Positions 17,514 through 25,758 of a DNA stretch of 64,000 nt are shown one piece after another. The notes beneath the pieces are model-generated. The model saw nothing but the letters and a program-made list of their open reading frames with translations, did no database searches and was not told the origin of the DNA. The first letter of the stretch is position 1, and each line of letters begins with the position of its first letter. Both the position numbers and the translations under genes were made by a program. Source of the stretch: Bog-473 sp963737745 (lineage in GTDB: Bacteria; Actinomycetota; Acidimicrobiia; Acidimicrobiales; RAAP-2); assembly GCA_963737745.1 (NCBI GenBank), contig CAVTTR010000003.1:62001-126000 (forward strand), given 5' to 3'.

Positions 17514-17866
17514 AATGCCCAAAAGAATCGCTGGACTTTTCGAATAACGTGGCGAAACTAGTTAGACACAAGAGAGTGCCCCCGCACCGATAGCCGTCGG
17601 CCGGCCGCTTGAACACCGTCCTTAGAATGTAGTGACATGAAGGCTAGTTCTAGCCATCGATGCGCGGGATGCGCACAATGACCAGCGATGTGGACCCGCT
17701 CGTACCGCCGGCGTGGAAGGCCATCGATCAACTGCTCGATGAGCTCGTGCCAAAGAGCACTCGACCGAACGATCGGTGTTGTCCGCACCGCCGGGGCTCT
17801 TTTCGTAGTCCAAAACTCGTAGGTCAACAGACGCTACGCAAGTATCCTTTGAACCATTTTCCCAGG

Positions 17867-17943
17867 TGGTGGGCGCTGAGGGACTCGAACCCCCGACCTG
17901 CTGGTTGTAAACCAGCTGCTCTAACCAACTGAGCTAAGCGCCC
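17867..17943 (-). tRNA. tRNA-Val (anticodon UAC)
   Basis: On the minus strand the sequence folds as a standard cloverleaf. The acceptor GGGCGCT pairs with AGCGCCC, the D-arm has GCTC/GAGC, and the anticodon arm is GCTGG-TTTACAA-CCAGC with anticodon TAC. The T-arm loop is TTCGAGT, and discriminator A plus encoded CCA follow at 17870-17867. It reads valine GUA codons. The island's att-like repeat copies its 3' half, so this gene has probably served as an integration site. Confidence 0.95.
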
Positions 17944-18157
17944 GGGTCCACGGATGTTTCAACTCCGTAGCGTAGGTGAACGAGACACGGCATCCTCCGG
18001 GCTCCGCCTTTTACCCGAAAGCCACCTCTGAGATTACCTTGCTCCAGGGCCGGGCCAGGGCGGGAAGTGCGGCGCAATCACCTTCTCCGAGCCACGCGAA
18101 GGAGAGGAGGCGAGCACGTCAGTCAGTGCTTCTATCTCTCGGCGCTTCTTCCCTTCC

Positions 18158-18367
18158 TCACTCGGTAAGCGTGAGATGGCCGCTTTCGTTCAGCCAGCCT
18201 CTCTCTTGAAGGTCACTCGCGGCGATGTTCCAAGCATCATCGGGCCAGCCGCGGGGCGCACGTAAGACTTCGATGCCGATGCGTGCATAGGCCTCCGCCC
18301 CCTCGGACACGAAGTAGTTCATACGGTGAAAAGGCTCGAGCGTGCGCCTGGTCTTGCGGGCCAACAA
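18158..18367 (-). pseudogene. Internally deleted remnant resembling the SCO6745-family proteins
   Basis: This 69-residue frame begins LARKTRRTLEPFHRMNYFVSE, like the start of a conserved actinobacterial helical family of about 260 residues. It then passes directly to APRGWPDDAWNIAASDLQERG, like that family's C-terminal end. About 190 residues of the middle appear to be missing without a frame break. It lies 34 nt downstream of the inositol-phosphatase-like gene on the same strand. It could also be a real short protein; the resemblance is from memory of the family. Confidence 0.45.
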
Positions 18368-18401
18368 TGCGTGAGCGTTGCACTCGGCTCGGACTCATCG
18401 C

Positions 18402-19142
18402 TCATAGGTCGGTCGCTGCGACAAGTTCGTCACACAATTGTTGGGTGGCCGCCACGGAAGGCCGTCGCGTCGACCCGTCACGCACGACGACGTCAGCGCC
18501 ATCGCGTTCCCTGGTCACTGCTCCGGCCTCGCTGCAAATAAGCATGCCGGCCAAGTAGTCCCAACCAAAAAGCGTGCTCGTCCCGACCACGGAATACGCG
18601 TCGAGTGTGCCTTCGGCGACAGCGCAGAACTCCAAGGCAGCCGCACCCAACGCGCGGAACTGCGCCCAGCCTGGATGACGCCCCGGAAAGCCAGAAATCC
18701 CGACGATGGCCGACGAGAGGTTGGTGCAGCCTGAGGGGGTGAGGCTCTCGTCGTCGCGCTGGGCGCCGCCACCACGAACCGCCTGGAATTTGACGCCCGT
18801 TGCCTGGTTGACGACGGTGCCCAAAAGAGGCCCTTCCGAATCGAGCACGCAGATGCTGGTGGCGTAGAACGGGATGCCCCGGTGGGCGTTCGTGGAACCA
18901 TCCACAGGGTCGATCACGGCCAAGAGGGGCTTCGACGCGTCCCCCGTGACGCCCGACTCTTCGGAAAGCACCGCCAGGCCCGCCCCGTGCAATATGGGCA
19001 GCGCGGCAGCGTCCGCCGCCAGGTCCAGGCGGTACTGCCCAGGCCTGGTACCGGCCGGCCCCCAGTCATCTAGACCGTCCAGGGCGACGCGAACGGCATG
19101 CACCGCTTCATCGAGAACTTGCAGCAATCCAACCTCGTCCAC
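18402..19142 (-). CDS. Inositol monophosphatase family protein
   Basis: A metal-dependent sugar-phosphate phosphatase fold of 246 residues. The metal motif LLAVIDPVDGSTNAHRG is near residues 72-88, the earlier glutamate pair is in LSEESGVTGD, and the C-terminal WDYLAGMLICSEAGAV motif supplies the last metal aspartate. It may act on inositol phosphate, fructose-1,6-bisphosphate or 3'-phosphoadenosine phosphate; the sequence does not decide which. The start is a GTG or ATG at 19142, and a divergent gene begins at 19199. Confidence 0.88.
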   Translation of the reverse strand: MDEVGLLQVLDEAVHAVRVALDGLDDWGPAGTRPGQYRLDLAADAAALPILHGAGLAVLSEESGVTGDASKPLLAVIDPVDGSTNAHRGIPFYATSICVLDSEGPLLGTVVNQATGVKFQAVRGGGAQRDDESLTPSGCTNLSSAIVGISGFPGRHPGWAQFRALGAAALEFCAVAEGTLDAYSVVGTSTLFGWDYLAGMLICSEAGAVTRERDGADVVVRDGSTRRPSVAATQQLCDELVAATDL

Positions 19143-19198
19143 GGGTCAGGAACCCTACTGGCTATCGGGCTCATGTTGGCCATTAGGCTCATCGCACT

Positions 19199-19756
19199 GT
19201 GGCAGCCATTGACGTCGCCGGATACGTGGCGGACCTAAAGGATCACTCCGTCGATCACGGATTTCACGTGCACGACGAGCGGCACTTCGTCGAAACGTAT
19301 TCCCTCCGCCAGGTGTGGGAAGTCGACCTCCACCCCGAAGAGGGCTGTGGAGGTCCTCTGGATCTTCACCTGGCTCTCGACGTCGACCCCCGTGTCCTGC
19401 TGTCGTTCGAAGACGCCGTGGTCCTGCTGACCGAAGAAGAGGAACCACCTGATGAGTTTCACTTTCCCCTCACCTTCACGTGGGCCCTGCCTCCCCTCCC
19501 AAGCGGGCCTGACCTACTGCGATTAGCCATCGACCTGGCAGGAGTCGGTGGAATAGAGCTTCCGCTCGAAGTATCGGCGATCGACTCCTTTGCCAACGCC
19601 ACCGATGGCTCGGAACGACGGCTGAGCATTGTGGCACGTCACCCGGTATCTCTGGCCCGGGTCCTCGGAGGGGAAGAACTTCTCTGCGACGTATTCGATC
19701 GTGCCCTCGCCGTGAGCCGATTTCTCCTCGACTCGGCTGACAGCTGGCTCGGCTGA
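19199..19756 (+). CDS. Hypothetical acidic protein
   Basis: This 185-residue protein starts with a GTG at 19199 (MAAIDVAGYVADLKDHSVDH). It has no membrane segment and many aspartates and glutamates; a LLTEEEEPPDEFHFPLTF region is notable. The C-terminal third alternates hydrophobic strands and helices. I do not recognise a family. It is divergent from the inositol-phosphatase gene and immediately precedes the lipoprotein gene, probably in one transcript. Confidence 0.65.
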   Translation: MAAIDVAGYVADLKDHSVDHGFHVHDERHFVETYSLRQVWEVDLHPEEGCGGPLDLHLALDVDPRVLLSFEDAVVLLTEEEEPPDEFHFPLTFTWALPPLPSGPDLLRLAIDLAGVGGIELPLEVSAIDSFANATDGSERRLSIVARHPVSLARVLGGEELLCDVFDRALAVSRFLLDSADSWLG

Positions 19757-19757
19757 A

Positions 19758-20216
19758 GTGCGGCGACCGCTTCTCTCTGGTCGCCGTTCGATAATCGGGA
19801 TGAGCGCCATGGCAGTGAGCTCCATGCTTCTCCTGAGCGCATGCGGTGACGGTGGGCAGGATTTGGCTGTTCAAGCCTGCGTCCACGTAAAACTCTCAGT
19901 CCGTTATTTCGAGCAGTCCACCAGGACCAACATCTCGTCGAGCGCGGCTGGCCGACTGCGAACGAAGGCAGAAGCCGAACTACGCACCGCCCTACCCCTC
20001 GCAGCGCAGGCCACGTCGGCCGATGGCTCCATGAATGCCCTCATGACCACGATCTCTGAGAGCGCGACCGTGGACGAATCGCATCTAATTCCGGCCCTCA
20101 AGGGCCAGTGCGCCGTGGTCGACACGAATGTGAATGTCAATCCCACGCCACAGAACGTCAACCCAACGCCACAGAACGTCAATCCCAACCCGGGAGGGAC
20201 GCTCCAGGGCTCGTGA
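19758..20216 (+). CDS. Lipoprotein with C-terminal Asn-Pro repeats
   Basis: A basic start is followed by a hydrophobic stretch ending in the lipobox LLLSAC with the cysteine at about residue 29, so the protein is exported and lipid-anchored. The body of about 90 residues is helical. The end holds three copies of a seven-residue unit NVNPTPQ, the last degenerate, which encode an extended flexible tail. The start is a GTG at 19758, 2 nt after the previous stop; an ATG at 19800 would also keep the signal peptide. The function is unknown. Confidence 0.7.
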   Translation: MRRPLLSGRRSIIGMSAMAVSSMLLLSACGDGGQDLAVQACVHVKLSVRYFEQSTRTNISSSAAGRLRTKAEAELRTALPLAAQATSADGSMNALMTTISESATVDESHLIPALKGQCAVVDTNVNVNPTPQNVNPTPQNVNPNPGGTLQGS

Positions 20217-20325
20217 TGGCCCAGTGGGCAATCGAAGTCGCCGGTCAGTGGACGCCGAAGCGGTCTCCGCTGGCTCGGTCATCGAAATGAGCCGTTTACG
20301 AATACGCCGCCCTCGAGACTTGCTG

Positions 20326-20829
20326 TCAGGAGGTCGAGTCGGGAATCGGGTTTTCGTTTCCGACCGCCACGCCGGCCGATCGCAACCGCTCGGCCAGCCA
20401 CTCCGCTCCGTTTCCCCCTGCCATGGCCTCAGGCCATCCGGCAAGAATCTTCTCGAGTTCGTCATGGGAGGCGATCTGACCCACCACCTGAACTGTCATT
20501 TTGTGTTCTTCACTGTCGCGGATCGAAGGGTGAATACCGCCAAAGGGATCTTCAACGATATGCGGCACTGGCTCACGCATGACATAGAGCTCTCCCGTGT
20601 CCTCGACCCAGTTGAGTTCGTAGCGTGTGCCGTGAGTGTCACGCCACTCGGTGCCCAGTTCGATCTCTGCTGAGGGTCGGCGTCGATCGTCGCCGTCATA
20701 GAACTCTTCGATATCCATCGGGGGGAGGTTATCTCCGACCAGGGAGGGCGGATACTGACGCCGCGGCACGGGCTGCTCAGGAACGAGTGGGAGGAATCGG
20801 GGGAGGTCACCCAGTGAGGGTGCCTGCAT
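20326..20829 (-). CDS. Hypothetical protein
   Basis: A 167-residue protein from the ATG at 20829 (MQAPSLGDLPRFLPLVPEQP). It has a proline-rich beginning, a middle ELGTEWRDTHGTRYELNWVEDTGELYVM that looks like a small beta domain, and a helical end EHDELEKILAGW-like. No family is recognised. GGAGG lies 5 nt upstream of this ATG. The start codon overlaps that of the divergent sigma-like gene by two bases. Confidence 0.65.
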   Translation of the reverse strand: MQAPSLGDLPRFLPLVPEQPVPRRQYPPSLVGDNLPPMDIEEFYDGDDRRRPSAEIELGTEWRDTHGTRYELNWVEDTGELYVMREPVPHIVEDPFGGIHPSIRDSEEHKMTVQVVGQIASHDELEKILAGWPEAMAGGNGAEWLAERLRSAGVAVGNENPIPDSTS

Positions 20830-21613
20830 GCCCGCCTCCACCCGTCAACGGATCCTGCCCATCGAACAGCTGAACAGCGAGTGGCGCACGCTCGGCCGCT
20901 CCCAAGGTGCCGTGCGAGCCTTGCACCATCTCGCGGATAGGGACGTGACCATTTCGATGCTGGTCCGTGGGGCTCCTCACGATCCTTGTCCCACCCTGCC
21001 CCGATGTGAGACACCGTATGACCTCATCGACTACATGCGACAGGCCACAGGGAGCCGGGCGCGGGAGGAAGCAGCAGCCCTGATCAGGACGATGCTGCGC
21101 GAAGCGCCGGCGGACCCTCTGATCGTTCGCTTTCTCATTCAGGCTCTGCTTCCAGGCCTCCTCACCGTGGCCAAACGACTGCGGTGGGGCCAGGGAGGGG
21201 ATTGGGACGACGGGAGCGAGTTCTTCAGTGAGACGCTCTCGGTTACTTGGCTCGTCGTGTTTGAATGGTCAGGCCAGGATCGTCCCTATGCCGTGCTCGA
21301 CCTCCTCTCGGCTATCCGGTGTCGCATGCGACGCCAGCTCTTCCAGGCGAAGGATCATCAGCAACTGCAGGTGCAGATGACGCCGGGGGTGTCCGAACCC
21401 AGAGCCAGTCATTCTTCCGAGACCGACCTCGAAGTCTTGGCCAAGACACTCATTGACTTGCGCGAGCAGGGTATGAGGGCCGAAGACATCGAGATCCTCT
21501 ATGCCCATCATGTGCTCGGATTCTCCATCGCCGAATTGGCGAAGGTCACGGGTCGGGATCGCCGCTCGCTCTATGCCCGACGCGACCGAGGCATACGCCG
21601 TTTGTGCGCATGA
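20828..21613 (+). CDS. Sigma-70-like HTH protein (putative)
   Basis: A 261-residue protein whose C-terminal 70 residues look like sigma region 4: MRAEDIEILYAHHVLGFSIAELAKVTGRDRRS, then LYARRDRGIRRL. The N-terminal half (EEAAALIRTMLREAP, FLIQALLPGLLTVAKRLRW) is helical and could correspond to a sigma region 2, but the usual signature is weak. The ATG at 20828 follows GAGGGTG. It is divergent from the hypothetical gene at 20326 and precedes the Thr-rich protein and LysM-BTAD genes. It could be a specialised sigma factor for them; this is inference. Confidence 0.6.
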   Translation: MPASTRQRILPIEQLNSEWRTLGRSQGAVRALHHLADRDVTISMLVRGAPHDPCPTLPRCETPYDLIDYMRQATGSRAREEAAALIRTMLREAPADPLIVRFLIQALLPGLLTVAKRLRWGQGGDWDDGSEFFSETLSVTWLVVFEWSGQDRPYAVLDLLSAIRCRMRRQLFQAKDHQQLQVQMTPGVSEPRASHSSETDLEVLAKTLIDLREQGMRAEDIEILYAHHVLGFSIAELAKVTGRDRRSLYARRDRGIRRLCA

Positions 21614-21656
21614 GGTCCCGGTCGCTGACGGGTCGCATGGCACCTAAGGTCAACCC

Positions 21657-22364
21657 GTGGCGGGAGATCTCACAAAAACGGGATATCGCCGCGCCCGGCC
21701 GCAAAGAATCAGGCCACCCTGGTGGGTCGTGCTCGCCGTATCGCTCTCGCTTCTCGCCCTGGTGGCTACCGCCACCTCGAATCATCCCGGCAGGCACGAA
21801 ATCCGGGCGCCTCAGGCGGAAGCAGGACGAACGCGACAAGCGACAGGACTCCCTCCAACTTCTACGTCGACCAGTACCACCAGCACCACCACGACGCCTT
21901 CTCTCATCCAGCCCGTGAGCGCCCGGACACAGACCACCTCGTCCCAAAAGCTCGCACCTACGACATACGGTGGAAGCCTTGGCGTGACGACTTCGCCGGT
22001 ACTCGCTCCGACGACGACCACGACCACGACCGCCCCACCGGCGAAGGGCGCAGCCATCGGCACAACCCCGGCCCAAACCGCGCCCCAGATTTGGACGGGA
22101 TATCTCCAACAGCCAACCGATGCGACCGCCAAGTACACGTTCAGCGGCGCCGGTCCGACACAGGTCGCGGTGAGCTGGTCCCCCTCCACCTTGCTCTCAC
22201 TCTCCGTGTCGTGTCCGTCGGGGGCACAAACCGCCCAAGGCTCGTCGAGCGCGGCGATCGTCATCGCCGACGCCGACGGCTACTGCGAAGTCACCCTGCA
22301 ACTCGTGCTCGTCCAATACGCCGCCGTCTCCTATTCGTTGACGATCGCGCCGGCAAGTGGATAG
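21657..22364 (+). CDS. Membrane-anchored extracytoplasmic protein with Thr/Ser-rich linker
   Basis: The protein of 235 residues starts with a GTG at 21657, has a basic cytoplasmic head (RRARPQRIR) and one membrane helix at about residues 22-40. A long Thr/Ser/Pro-rich linker with runs of Thr follows (about residues 68-135). The C-terminal domain (IWTGYLQQPTDATAKYTFSG) contains two cysteines and is beta-rich, probably outside the cell. No family is recognised. Its end overlaps the LysM-BTAD gene start by 8 nt, so the two are coupled. Confidence 0.68.
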   Translation: MAGDLTKTGYRRARPQRIRPPWWVVLAVSLSLLALVATATSNHPGRHEIRAPQAEAGRTRQATGLPPTSTSTSTTSTTTTPSLIQPVSARTQTTSSQKLAPTTYGGSLGVTTSPVLAPTTTTTTTAPPAKGAAIGTTPAQTAPQIWTGYLQQPTDATAKYTFSGAGPTQVAVSWSPSTLLSLSVSCPSGAQTAQGSSSAAIVIADADGYCEVTLQLVLVQYAAVSYSLTIAPASG

Positions 22365-25101
22365 CGAACGGCAGGGGAAGCTTCTCTCCCACATTTTCGA
22401 CGCCCTCGGATCGCTTCTCACATCGCTGCTCGTCTTTGCGGCAACCCCGGCGGTACTCGTCACGGTGGTCGGCTATCCCCTCGGGAGCGGACTTGGTCAT
22501 CAATGGGATCAGGTGGCCCGATTCGTCTTAACCGGCGTGGCACTTTCAGCCTGGGTGGCCTGGCTGGCTTGTTCCACTCAACTCCTTCGCTCCGTCATCT
22601 CACAGGTCCGTTTGGGCCACGTCAACGCTCCTGCAGGTGCAGTCCTCACCGATAGGGTCGCGGCGCGGATCGCCGCGGGAGTGTTTGCTCTCATCGCCGT
22701 GGCCGCCCCGCTGCTGGTTGCATCTGGTACGGGCGCATCGACCCCAAGCACCCCTACAGTCGGCATGGACGTGGGGCGTTCAACTCCATTGCCCAGCATG
22801 GCTGCGCCCCTACCGGTGACCGTGGTTCCGGCGCAAGGATTGGTATCGAAAATGTACGTCGTCCACCCCGGCGACTCGCTGTGGTCGATCGCCGAGACAC
22901 AGTTGGGCGACGGCGGGGACTGGCCGGCGATCGCCGCGCTGAACCTGGGACGCACCATGCCCGACGGATTGCGCTTCATCGACCCCAGCTTGATCCACGC
23001 CGGCTGGACGCTCCAAATGCCCGACGAGGGCGGGGCTCCTTCGCTCACCCCGGAAAGCGCAGATGCTGAAGGGCCCGATTCCCCCAGCTCAGCTCTCCCA
23101 GCAACACCATCCGTCGCATCGATCCGACCTACGAGCGTTCGCACGACAATTGCTGGTGCGACATCGGTCCTGTCCGCTGCTGCTGCAGCCACGAGGCACC
23201 TCCACACCTCTGCCACTCCACCGAGTGCCCTTCCCCAACCCGCTGCGACGGCGATGATTACGCCCTCTGCGGGGGCGCTCGGGACTGCGAAGAGCGGGAT
23301 ACTGGGTCTCCCCGAGCTCTCTGCCCTGGGCATCGGGGCCCTGGCCTGTGCCGCATTGGCGCGTCGGTCCGGGCGCATGCGCATGTTGCGCCAGATGACC
23401 GCCGACGAAGCGGCCACATGGACGGCGGACTCGGACGATGTCATCGACACCGAAATCATGCTGGGTCGATTCTCCGGCGTCCCTGCTCTCCACGCCTTCG
23501 AGGCGGCGAACTGCGGCCTGGCTCGTGCACTGACGCAGGTTGAGCTCCCTTCTCGCTCGACACTGATCCGAGCGGTATGCGTTGGTGCCGCGGGCGTTGA
23601 TTTCTGGCTCACCGCACCCGCGGAATCTGCTCCCCGTGGGTTCAGTCTCACGGAAGACGGCAAGGTGTGGCACGCCCCTCATGACGCCTTCACTGGGACC
23701 GAAGGTGCTCAACCTCATCTGCGGATCGTCCTCCCGATTGGCGAGGACGACGCCGGCACGTGGTTAATCCCGCTCGAACCCGGCACGTGTCTCCCCTTGG
23801 TGGGGGAAGCAGCTGGCGACCTTTGGCGTGCGGCGCAGCGCGCCCAAGAGTCATGGGCTTGGGCCGATATGGTCATGATCACGGAGGACCCACGGATCGT
23901 GGCCCGTGAAGTTGAGCTGCTCAGCCAGTCCGAAGTGTCGACCGACACTCTGCAGCTCCTCTATTACGGCGATCCAACGTCGCTCTCCGATTCGCAGGCG
24001 CAGATGGTGGCGATCGTCACCCAATCGGCCGCGTTGGCGACCGACATCACGGTGGTCGTCGACCGCAGTGCAGCGTCGCTTCACCCATTGGGTCGAACCG
24101 TTCGTCCGCATCTCATGGGCATCGAAACCTCCGCCGTGATCGGTGAACTTGTGTCGAACCCTCCCCGCCTCGAGAGCGACCCTCGTCACGAGACTGCGAA
24201 CGACGTCGGTCGAAATGAAATGGAGGAATGCTCGCCGCGCCAGGTTCTGCAGATTCCGACGCACATTACGCAGATTTCGATGCCAGACCCAGGAATCGTG
24301 CAGGTGAAGCTGCTCACCGCCACCCCAAGACTCGAGGGCCTGCGCGACGAGCTGGCGCCGAATCGAGCCCGACGGTCCATCGAGCTCGTGGCCTATCTGG
24401 CCCTGCATACGGGCGACGACGTCACTAGTGACCGCTTGCGCACCCGTGTGCTCGGGTCTTCAGATGCTGACGCTGCTTCCAAAACTCTGTTCAATATCGC
24501 TACAGCGGCACGGCGAGCCATGGGCGCTGATGAAGAGGGGGCGCCACTTTTTCCCCCCGGCACCAAAGCAGGGATCTACCGGGTCAGCGCGGGCGTGACG
24601 GTTGACGTGCTCCTCGCTGGCGCCCTCGCCGCCCAAGGCAGCGCCGCAGAGCATCCTGATCACGCCATGGCACTGTTGCGCGCTGCGCTCACCTTGGTCG
24701 AGGGTGAACCGTTGGCGAACGCACTCTCGGGCTATGGATGGTGGGAAGCCGAGGGCCACGGCGCGCGCCTCGCTGCCGTCCTCGTGAATGCAGCCAGCGA
24801 TCTCGCCGCGCTGGCAACAAAGGCGGGACATTTCGAACTCGCGCAGTGGGGCCTGGGCCAAGCTCGACTAGTCGATCCTTACAGCGAGGCCCTCTCACGG
24901 GTGGCGATGCAGGTTGCGGCGGCGGCTGGAGATGCCGATCGGCTGCGCCGTGAATGGCGGGAGTGTCAACGTCGAATGGACGAGCTCGACCCCGGCAGTT
25001 CTCCCTCGCTGCGCACGGAACGCCTTTACGGCGAACTGAAGCAACGCGTTCTGGTGGGTGCAGAGAGCAGTGCGAGCGATTCGAGCCTACGGCGGACGTG
25101 A
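22357..25101 (+). CDS. Membrane protein with LysM and BTAD (SARP-type) regulatory domains
   Basis: A 914-residue protein. Three hydrophobic segments (about residues 14-40, 48-75, 103-122) are followed by a LysM domain (YVVHPGDSLWSIAETQLGDG, residues 166-222) that may bind peptidoglycan. A Ser/Thr/Pro-rich region and another membrane helix near 312-332 come next. The C-terminal part has a winged-helix-like segment around residues 640-720 and a bacterial transcriptional activator domain (GWWEAEGHGARLAAVLVNAA, RLVDPYSEALSR). Similar proteins occur in many actinobacteria without a proven role. The topology places LysM outside and BTAD inside, which suggests coupling of cell-wall state to gene control. 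The start is a GTG overlapping the previous gene. Confidence 0.82.
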   Translation: MDSERQGKLLSHIFDALGSLLTSLLVFAATPAVLVTVVGYPLGSGLGHQWDQVARFVLTGVALSAWVAWLACSTQLLRSVISQVRLGHVNAPAGAVLTDRVAARIAAGVFALIAVAAPLLVASGTGASTPSTPTVGMDVGRSTPLPSMAAPLPVTVVPAQGLVSKMYVVHPGDSLWSIAETQLGDGGDWPAIAALNLGRTMPDGLRFIDPSLIHAGWTLQMPDEGGAPSLTPESADAEGPDSPSSALPATPSVASIRPTSVRTTIAGATSVLSAAAAATRHLHTSATPPSALPQPAATAMITPSAGALGTAKSGILGLPELSALGIGALACAALARRSGRMRMLRQMTADEAATWTADSDDVIDTEIMLGRFSGVPALHAFEAANCGLARALTQVELPSRSTLIRAVCVGAAGVDFWLTAPAESAPRGFSLTEDGKVWHAPHDAFTGTEGAQPHLRIVLPIGEDDAGTWLIPLEPGTCLPLVGEAAGDLWRAAQRAQESWAWADMVMITEDPRIVAREVELLSQSEVSTDTLQLLYYGDPTSLSDSQAQMVAIVTQSAALATDITVVVDRSAASLHPLGRTVRPHLMGIETSAVIGELVSNPPRLESDPRHETANDVGRNEMEECSPRQVLQIPTHITQISMPDPGIVQVKLLTATPRLEGLRDELAPNRARRSIELVAYLALHTGDDVTSDRLRTRVLGSSDADAASKTLFNIATAARRAMGADEEGAPLFPPGTKAGIYRVSAGVTVDVLLAGALAAQGSAAEHPDHAMALLRAALTLVEGEPLANALSGYGWWEAEGHGARLAAVLVNAASDLAALATKAGHFELAQWGLGQARLVDPYSEALSRVAMQVAAAAGDADRLRREWRECQRRMDELDPGSSPSLRTERLYGELKQRVLVGAESSASDSSLRRT

Positions 25102-25180
25102 GTTGCGTCGACATTAGGTCCGAACAGTCCCGTACCTCGTTTCCAATAAACGATACGGACCGGGCGGTTTTTGCAAAACC

Positions 25181-25682
25181 ATGTCAGTTAAGGTCAGCGA
25201 CTGGCTAGAGGAGTGGTGGTCACCAGTGGAGATCTCCCGGCGTTTGCGGATCGCCTTTCCAGACGATCCGATGATGCACGTGAGTCACGAGACGATCTAC
25301 CAGTCCCTGTTCATCCAAGGCCGTGGTGAGCTGCGCCGCGAGCGAGCTCGGTGCCTGCGCAGCGGACGGACACATCGCCGCGCCCGCTCGGGCGCCGACA
25401 AGCAGCGGGGCAAGATCGCCAACATGGTCATGATCTCAGAGCGCCCGGCTGAAGTCGCCGATCGAGCGGTGCCCGGGCATTGGGAGGGAGATCTCATCAT
25501 CGGCAAGAACGGTCGCTCCGCCGTGGGCACCTGGTCGAACGTTCCACCAGATTCGTCATGTTGTTGCATCTGCCCGACAACCACGGGGCAGAAGTAGTCC
25601 GAAGCGCCATGCGTCGGGCATCTCGACCTTGCCCGACGTGCTCGTCCAGAGCATTACCTGGGATCAAGGAGCCGAGATGACG
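25181..25682 (+). pseudogene. IS30-family transposase remnant
   Basis: The translated stretch WSPVEISRRLRIAFPDD, MMHVSHETIYQSLF and AVPGHWEGDLIIGKNGRSA is the IS30 transposase core with the first catalytic aspartate (GDLI). A frame change near 25535 continues into STRFVMLLHLPDNHGAE, and another near 25620 into SITWDQGAEM with the second aspartate. The N-terminal HTH and everything after the second aspartate are missing. The element is therefore inactive. No clear terminal repeats are left; a GGTTTT-TGC-AAAACC inverted repeat lies just upstream near 25165-25180. Confidence 0.85.
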
Positions 25683-25758
25683 TCGGGACTCTCTGCTCAG
25701 CCTTCTCCCAGCCGCCGAACCCCGCCACCCCGCGAGAGCTAGTCCCCCGAGGCGCTCC

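Larger units (their letters stand above)
16800..17866. other. About 1 kb without a supported gene, with an AT-rich core
   Basis: No reading frame here shows family resemblance. A minus-strand frame at 16827-17087 (start MDRVCIGFTLPTLYP) is the most protein-like and could be a fragment. The part from about 17290 to 17540 is strongly AT-rich and holds short repeats and a terminator-like hairpin. A plus-strand frame running through the tRNA is only tRNA sequence read as protein. Confidence 0.5.
14944..17943. mobile_element. Small decayed genomic island integrated at tRNA-Val
   Basis: The segment is bounded by the intact tRNA-Val on the right and the tRNA 3' fragment on the left, in direct orientation. 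It contains fragments and a PIG-L gene, and a distinctly AT-rich stretch (about 17290-17540) unlike the surrounding GC-rich DNA. No integrase is seen between the boundaries, so it is either a remnant or an element that moved with help from another integrase. The boundaries are direct observation; the integration history is inference. Confidence 0.5.

Noticed and set aside
17660..17932. Plus-strand frame ending in SNPRPAGCKPAALTN
   Set aside because: The end is the tRNA-Val gene read as protein, a common false gene.
19968..20200. Short direct repeats near 20140-20185 considered as a CRISPR array
   Set aside because: They are in-frame codon repeats of the lipoprotein tail (NVNPTPQ), with no spacers. 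No CRISPR array was seen in the window.
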